From: Vicinamibacteria bacterium
GTDB lineage: Bacteria > Acidobacteriota > Vicinamibacteria > Vicinamibacterales > UBA2999
Assembly (NCBI GenBank): GCA_025938035.1
Contig: JAICQE010000094.1
Location: forward strand, 1-16,917
Reading direction: 5' to 3'
Length of the DNA stretch: 16,917 nt
The translations under genes were made by a program, and so were the position numbers. Shown one piece after another: positions 12,418 through 16,917 of the stretch (position 1 is the first letter of the stretch; each line of letters begins with the position of its first letter). The notes under the pieces are model-generated. The model ran no database searches, was not told the origin of the DNA, and was given only the letters and a program-made list of their open reading frames with translations.

Positions 12418-15400
12418 TCAGAACGAGAAGAAGAACAGCAGGTCGAGTCCGGCCCGCTCGATGCGCCTGAACGTCACGCGCTGTGTGGACGAGGTTTCGG
12501 CGACGTTGGCCTGCACGCGGAGATGGTCCTTGAGCTGATACTCGAGAATCAGCTCCGTTGCCTGCGCATCGCCGAAGCCTTGCCTGACGCGGAAGAACAA
12601 GTGCTCGCCGACCTGCTCGCCCACGCTGAGCGTCGGGCCGAAGCCGCGTTCCCCGGCCTCGATCTCGAATTCGTCGAGCTCGAGCGCGTTGCTGATCGAC
12701 CGTGACAACCCCGTCGCGAGGTAGCCGCCCGCCAGCGCCGTTGCGCGCTCGGTCAACGACACCTGCTGCCCCTCGCCGAGCTCGTTGATCGGCTGGTTGA
12801 ACACGATGAGCGACAGGATGTCCGCCTGATCGAGCGGCGGGTTGCTGCTGAACGACAGCTCCGGCTGCTTCATCGTCCCCTGCACCTGCACGAAGGTTTC
12901 GACGCCGGAGATGATGCGGCGGGCGCGGATATTGAGCGCCGGGTTCAGCTCGTCGCCGCCGTCGAACCGGATGTGACCATCGCGCAGGATCTCGAAACGG
13001 CGCCCCTGAAACGAGTAATTGCCGCGGACCGTGTTCACATCGCCGACGATCTGCAGCTCGGCGCCGGGTAGCTTCCGCGCGCGAATCATGCCGCCGACGG
13101 TTGCGTTCATGTCGCCGATGTCGATCGGCGCGTTCGCCGGACGCAGATTAGTGCCACGCATTACCAGGTTGTCTGGAATGGCCACGGCGACGTCCAGATC
13201 GAGGGCATCGAACAACGACGGTTGTTTCGGCGCGGGCGTTCCTTCGGCCGGCGGCGTCGCACGCGCCGCTTCGTCCGCACCGGGCAATGCTGCCTCGGCC
13301 TCGATCGCGTACGGATTCGCGGTCACCCGATCGAGAAGTTCGGCCAGGAAGATGGTCCCGTTCTCGACGTCGACGGATCCCTCGAGCCGCGGCTTGCGCA
13401 GCTCGCCGGTCAGCTTCAAATTCGAGTTGAGCTTCAGGTCGGCGATGCGGTTGTCGATGATCTCGAAGGACTGCGACTGCACGTTGATGTCGACCGCCCC
13501 GAGTTCCCGCTCGTGCACGCCCAGCGTCCCGCCAATCGTCAGCGGGAAGCCCCGGCTGTCGAGAATCTTGAACTCGCGCACGGTAACGACGTCCGGCTGG
13601 AGATCGATGCGCGTGTCGAGGCCGGTATAGGCAGTGCCGAGTTCGGGAATCTGGAATGCGCCGCCCTTGATCTCGACCGTGCCCTCGGCGTGCGGGTCGT
13701 AGCCCGTTCCGGTCAACCTGACGTTCGCCTGCATCGTGCCGGTGACATTCGTCACATACGGCGTAAAGCCCTGGATGATGCCCAGTTCTATCGGGCTGCT
13801 CGCGATCTGAACGTCGAGAACGCCGCCGGCCCTGGTTTCGTCGTGCGCGTCGACGCCGGGCGGGGTTGGGCGGAACAGTGTCACCGGCGCAACGCCTTTC
13901 GCGGTGATCCATGCCGTTGGCGTCTGCTGCAGCCGGACGTCCATCGCGACACCGCTCTGCGTGTAATCGACCGTACCGGTCAGCGCCTCGAACATGTAGT
14001 TACGGAAGGCCCCCTGCGACAGGGTGAATTTCGACGCGACGGTGGGCGCTTTCGTCGAACCGGAGATCTCCGCGTCGCCGGTGAATCTCCCGGCCAGCCG
14101 CCCGTCGCCGAGCAACAGCGTGTCCAACTGGGCGACGTCGACGTTTTCGGCGCGCACCTGCAGGGTCGAATCGATTCCGGCAATCACACCGTCGGCGGTA
14201 ATCCGCTGATCGGCATTCACCAGCTGCAGGTTCTTCACTTCGATGCGATTGCTGCCGTAGCGCACGTCCGCCGACGCGCCCTCCGGCGTGCGCCACTCGA
14301 TCTGCTCGGATCGCAGCGCCAGGCTGTCGACATGGATCTCCTGGTGGTCCGGGTGCAGCAGCAGCGAGCCGCCGGCGGTCAGTTCGCGCCGGCCTTCCTT
14401 CGCCACTCCTTTGAAGTCGAGGCGCGACTTCGAATAGGTCGTGTCCGCTGTCACCTCGTTGATCTTCTGCCCGCCGATTTCGAGGAACGTCGCCGTGCTG
14501 CTGGCCTGCAGCTGCGCCTGCTCGATCTGAAGATCGGGAATGGTCGCCGTGAAGGTGCTCTTCAGGCTCAGCGCCTCGTTGTCGCCGCGTCCGATATTGC
14601 TGCCGGTCAGCGAACCGCTCGCTTTGAGCGCCCGCGCGTTGCCGGTGATGGTGGCGTCGACCACCGCGGAGCCCTTCATGTCCTGGCCGACGATCTCGCC
14701 CACACGGTCGAGTGACGGCGTGTCGGCGTGAATGGTCAGATTCGAGGCGCCCGATTCGTTGAGGGCGATCGTTCCCTGGCCGGTGACGTTCAGATCCGGC
14801 CCGGCGATCTGCAGCTGTTTCAGCTGTCCTTCGCGGCCGGCGTAGCTGCCATCCACGACGGCGGAGTCAATCGTCAGCTTGCCGAGCGTCGAGCGGGTCA
14901 GCTCGACATGTCCGCTGGTCTCCAGCGAATCCACCGTCACGCCCGCGGCGTAGCCACGAAGCGCCGTCTCGGCGTCGATCGAGCCGTTCAGCATCCCGTC
15001 GGCGCGGGTGTCCCCTGCCACACGGGCGGGGTTCAGGCCCGTGAACGATCCGGCGGTACGCACACGCATGTTTCCACCGGCCAGATTCGCTGTCACGTCC
15101 ATCCGCGGAAAGGTGGCGGCGAACAGCTGCGAATCGACCAGCGTTCCGGTCACGTCGAGCGTGAGCGGATAGCGGCCGCCGCCGGAGCCGGTGACATCGA
15201 AGGGGCCGTTGACGACGCTGCGATAGCGGTCCACGGCGATTGCCTGGATGCCGAACTCCTGTCCGACGCGCTGCACGTCGAGACCCGACACCTGGCCTTT
15301 CGCCGTGTAGGTCGGCGCACCGGATCCGAACGAGAAGGTGCCGGCGGCTCCCTGCTCGATCGTGGCGCCCGCCAGCGTCGAGCGATCGAGCGTGACCTCA

Positions 15401-16797
15401 CCGCTGAAGGCACTGCCGCGTCCCTTGAGCGTGTAGGCGAGCTGCAGATCGCTCGTTGCCGGCGGCACGTTCGCCACCGCAGGGAGATTGCGCAGGTTCA
15501 CGCCGGTGGCGCGTCCGCGGAGATCAAGCGCCAGAGGAGTCGCAGCCCGTACCGTTCCCGTCGCCGTTGCGTACCCGCCATACGCGTTACCGCGTACATT
15601 CAGCCGCACGGTCGTCCCGTCGATTCGACCGTTGCCGACGACGCGGCGCGCTTCATAGCCGGCGATGCGCACATGGTCGACATCGACCGCCCATGACCCG
15701 CGGATCGGCCGCCCCTCCTCCGGCAGAACCAGATCGAAACGGGTATCCCCGGTGATGGTACTTCCCAGCCGCCGGTTGCCGTCGCGCGTCAGTGCGCGGA
15801 CGTTCAGACGCTCGACGTGCGCCGTGCCGCTCGCGCGCCGGACGGGTGCCGCCGCATCCAGCGTCAGGTCGGCCTTGACGTCGCCGAGCTGCCGGTCGCG
15901 CAGCGACAGGTCCACCGCCAGCCGGTCGACTGGTCCCCGCGCCGCCACCTCGAACGCGGGCTGCATGTCATACCCGCGCAGCTGCGGGATAAGCCTGGCC
16001 AGCTCGTTGAGCGCCAGCTTGTCCGACGAGGCCCTGACGTCGATGACCGGCGACCCGCCTTCGATGTTGCGCACGCTGCCGTTCACACGGAGCGTGCTCT
16101 CTTCGGTCCGGATGGCGACGTTGTCGAACGCGATCGCATTCGGCGTGCGACGGATGACGCCGGACATCCCGTTGATGCCGATGTTCGGTTCGGCGGCGCG
16201 CAGCGAGACACGCTCGATGTCAACGGTGAGTTCGTCTTCGTTGCTTTTGACACCGACCGTGGCATCCAGCTTCTCGATCCGCGCGGGCACGTCGACGCCG
16301 CCGGTTCCGACCGCGCCCTTCTCGACGAACAACGTGCCGTCGCTGATGGCGATCTGGCCAATCTCCAGCGTCCGGCGGTTCTTGGGCTGGTCCGGATCCG
16401 GCGTGCGCGCCTTGATCAGATGCGCGAGATTCCAGCCCTGCGCGTCGCGCTCCAGATGCAGCACCGGCCGCGTCAGGCGGATCTGGTCGAGCACGACGTC
16501 GCCGCGGATGAACGTGAACGCGTTGTAATCCAGGCTGATATCGTCCACGCCGACGACCGTCTCGCCGTCGACGGTGACGTCGACATCCGCGAGCGCCACG
16601 CCGAAAAACAGGTTCCCATCGAGCTTCCCGATCGACAGCTGCCCGTTCACGTAGTCCGCTGCCTGCCGCACGATGAAGCCGCGCAGCCACTCCTTGAACC
16701 ACGTGGTCTGGGTGACGATCACCGCCATCGACGTCGCGCCGACGATCAGCGTCGCCACAAACGCGATGACTTGAAGGGAACGTCTCGTGAACGACAT
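12418..16797 (-). CDS. tamB: Translocation and assembly module subunit TamB (DUF490/AsmA-like)
   Basis: A 1459-residue inner-membrane-anchored, periplasm-spanning protein. In diderms TamB works with an Omp85 partner in outer-membrane protein insertion and in phospholipid transport between membranes. One membrane segment lies at about 10-32. Residues about 45-1150 are long runs of beta strands typical of the lipid-conducting groove. A short Pro/Ala-rich insertion (near 1181) precedes the conserved C-terminal TamB domain (about 1200-1459), with FQGRRFEILRDGHIRFDG, NPPLDQADILSLIVFNQP and LILEYQL, ending in an aromatic LLFFFSF tail. The ATG lies 16 bases after the stop of an Omp85-type gene, so the two form an operon. 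The last ~150 bases occur again as a fragment at 9664-9815. Confidence 0.93.
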   Translation of the reverse strand: MSFTRRSLQVIAFVATLIVGATSMAVIVTQTTWFKEWLRGFIVRQAADYVNGQLSIGKLDGNLFFGVALADVDVTVDGETVVGVDDISLDYNAFTFIRGDVVLDQIRLTRPVLHLERDAQGWNLAHLIKARTPDPDQPKNRRTLEIGQIAISDGTLFVEKGAVGTGGVDVPARIEKLDATVGVKSNEDELTVDIERVSLRAAEPNIGINGMSGVIRRTPNAIAFDNVAIRTEESTLRVNGSVRNIEGGSPVIDVRASSDKLALNELARLIPQLRGYDMQPAFEVAARGPVDRLAVDLSLRDRQLGDVKADLTLDAAAPVRRASGTAHVERLNVRALTRDGNRRLGSTITGDTRFDLVLPEEGRPIRGSWAVDVDHVRIAGYEARRVVGNGRIDGTTVRLNVRGNAYGGYATATGTVRAATPLALDLRGRATGVNLRNLPAVANVPPATSDLQLAYTLKGRGSAFSGEVTLDRSTLAGATIEQGAAGTFSFGSGAPTYTAKGQVSGLDVQRVGQEFGIQAIAVDRYRSVVNGPFDVTGSGGGRYPLTLDVTGTLVDSQLFAATFPRMDVTANLAGGNMRVRTAGSFTGLNPARVAGDTRADGMLNGSIDAETALRGYAAGVTVDSLETSGHVELTRSTLGKLTIDSAVVDGSYAGREGQLKQLQIAGPDLNVTGQGTIALNESGASNLTIHADTPSLDRVGEIVGQDMKGSAVVDATITGNARALKASGSLTGSNIGRGDNEALSLKSTFTATIPDLQIEQAQLQASSTATFLEIGGQKINEVTADTTYSKSRLDFKGVAKEGRRELTAGGSLLLHPDHQEIHVDSLALRSEQIEWRTPEGASADVRYGSNRIEVKNLQLVNADQRITADGVIAGIDSTLQVRAENVDVAQLDTLLLGDGRLAGRFTGDAEISGSTKAPTVASKFTLSQGAFRNYMFEALTGTVDYTQSGVAMDVRLQQTPTAWITAKGVAPVTLFRPTPPGVDAHDETRAGGVLDVQIASSPIELGIIQGFTPYVTNVTGTMQANVRLTGTGYDPHAEGTVEIKGGAFQIPELGTAYTGLDTRIDLQPDVVTVREFKILDSRGFPLTIGGTLGVHERELGAVDINVQSQSFEIIDNRIADLKLNSNLKLTGELRKPRLEGSVDVENGTIFLAELLDRVTANPYAIEAEAALPGADEAARATPPAEGTPAPKQPSLFDALDLDVAVAIPDNLVMRGTNLRPANAPIDIGDMNATVGGMIRARKLPGAELQIVGDVNTVRGNYSFQGRRFEILRDGHIRFDGGDELNPALNIRARRIISGVETFVQVQGTMKQPELSFSSNPPLDQADILSLIVFNQPINELGEGQQVSLTERATALAGGYLATGLSRSISNALELDEFEIEAGERGFGPTLSVGEQVGEHLFFRVRQGFGDAQATELILEYQLKDHLRVQANVAETSSTQRVTFRRIERAGLDLLFFFSF

Positions 16798-16813
16798 CAG
16801 GGCACCCGCCGCA

Positions 16814-16917
16814 TCAGAACGCCTGTCCGACGCTGAAGTGGATGCGGATGCGGCGCTTCTGCGGTTCGCCGTCGATCAGCAGTCCTTCGATCGGATTGAG
16901 CTGGTAGCCGACGTCGA
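16814..16917 (-). CDS. C-terminal end of an Omp85 (BamA/TamA-type) outer-membrane barrel, partial
   Basis: Reading the - strand, the frame runs in from the window edge as DVGYQLNPIEGLLI...RRIRIHFSVGQAF and stops at 16816-16814. Alternating residues, an amphipathic last strand and a terminal phenylalanine are the hallmarks of the last strand of an Omp85 barrel (surface antigen domain). Its position 16 bases upstream of tamB fits a TamA-like or BamA-like partner in the same operon. Only 34 residues are visible, so which Omp85 type it is cannot be settled. Confidence 0.75.
   Translation of the reverse strand, partial: DVGYQLNPIEGLLIDGEPQKRRIRIHFSVGQAF

Noticed and set aside
13222..14715. A 497-codon open frame on the + strand
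   Set aside because: It is antisense to the centre of tamB, with a composition typical of a shadow frame.

Overview
The DNA is GC-rich and its gene set points to an acidobacterium, probably of the Vicinamibacteria type. The evidence is two proteins of the TIGR03435 (DUF3738) family, one fused to a BlaR1-type M56 peptidase, together with an Omp85-TamB pair, which implies a diderm envelope. This is an inference from protein families, not a taxonomic match.

Left part (1-5234) is ordinary chromosome. It holds the end of an AzgA-type purine permease, a coupled 75-residue protein, a 186-base spacer carrying a long imperfect inverted repeat, ispG (isoprenoid synthesis), a convergent topoisomerase IB whose stop codon overlaps that of ispG, and a type II NADH dehydrogenase. 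Middle (5255-7276): a cytoplasmic molybdopterin oxidoreductase diverges from the NADH dehydrogenase across only 20 bases.

Right part (7277-12417) is the interesting stretch. It lies between the 3' end of the molybdopterin oxidoreductase (+ strand) and the 3' end of tamB (- strand). It contains two gene cassettes: (i) blaI-blaR1, where BlaR1 ends in a TIGR03435 domain and the operon starts at a consensus promoter covered by two palindromic operators; (ii) a lower-GC set of a DsbA-like protein, a secreted TIGR03435 protein and a secreted 8-cysteine miniprotein. Between the cassettes is a scar, 9664-10072: a 91% identical copy of the last ~150 bases of tamB, joined head-to-head (broken ends touching) to an 87% identical copy of the last ~250 bases of the molybdopterin oxidoreductase gene. 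The order oxidoreductase end / cassette 1 / tamB end / oxidoreductase end / cassette 2 / tamB end means that each cassette sits in the same slot. This is what a tandem duplication, or an end-anchored insertion of an alternative version of the locus from a relative, would leave.

Far right (12418-16917): a complete tamB follows the end of an Omp85/BamA-TamA-type barrel gene on the - strand, an envelope-biogenesis operon.

Non-genic stretches: 9562-10224 holds the blaI promoter/operators, the scar and a possible TIGR03435 stub. In 12151-12417 (upstream of the dsbA-like gene, downstream of tamB) I see no convincing promoter or repeat. I saw no tRNA, rRNA, CRISPR array or transposase.
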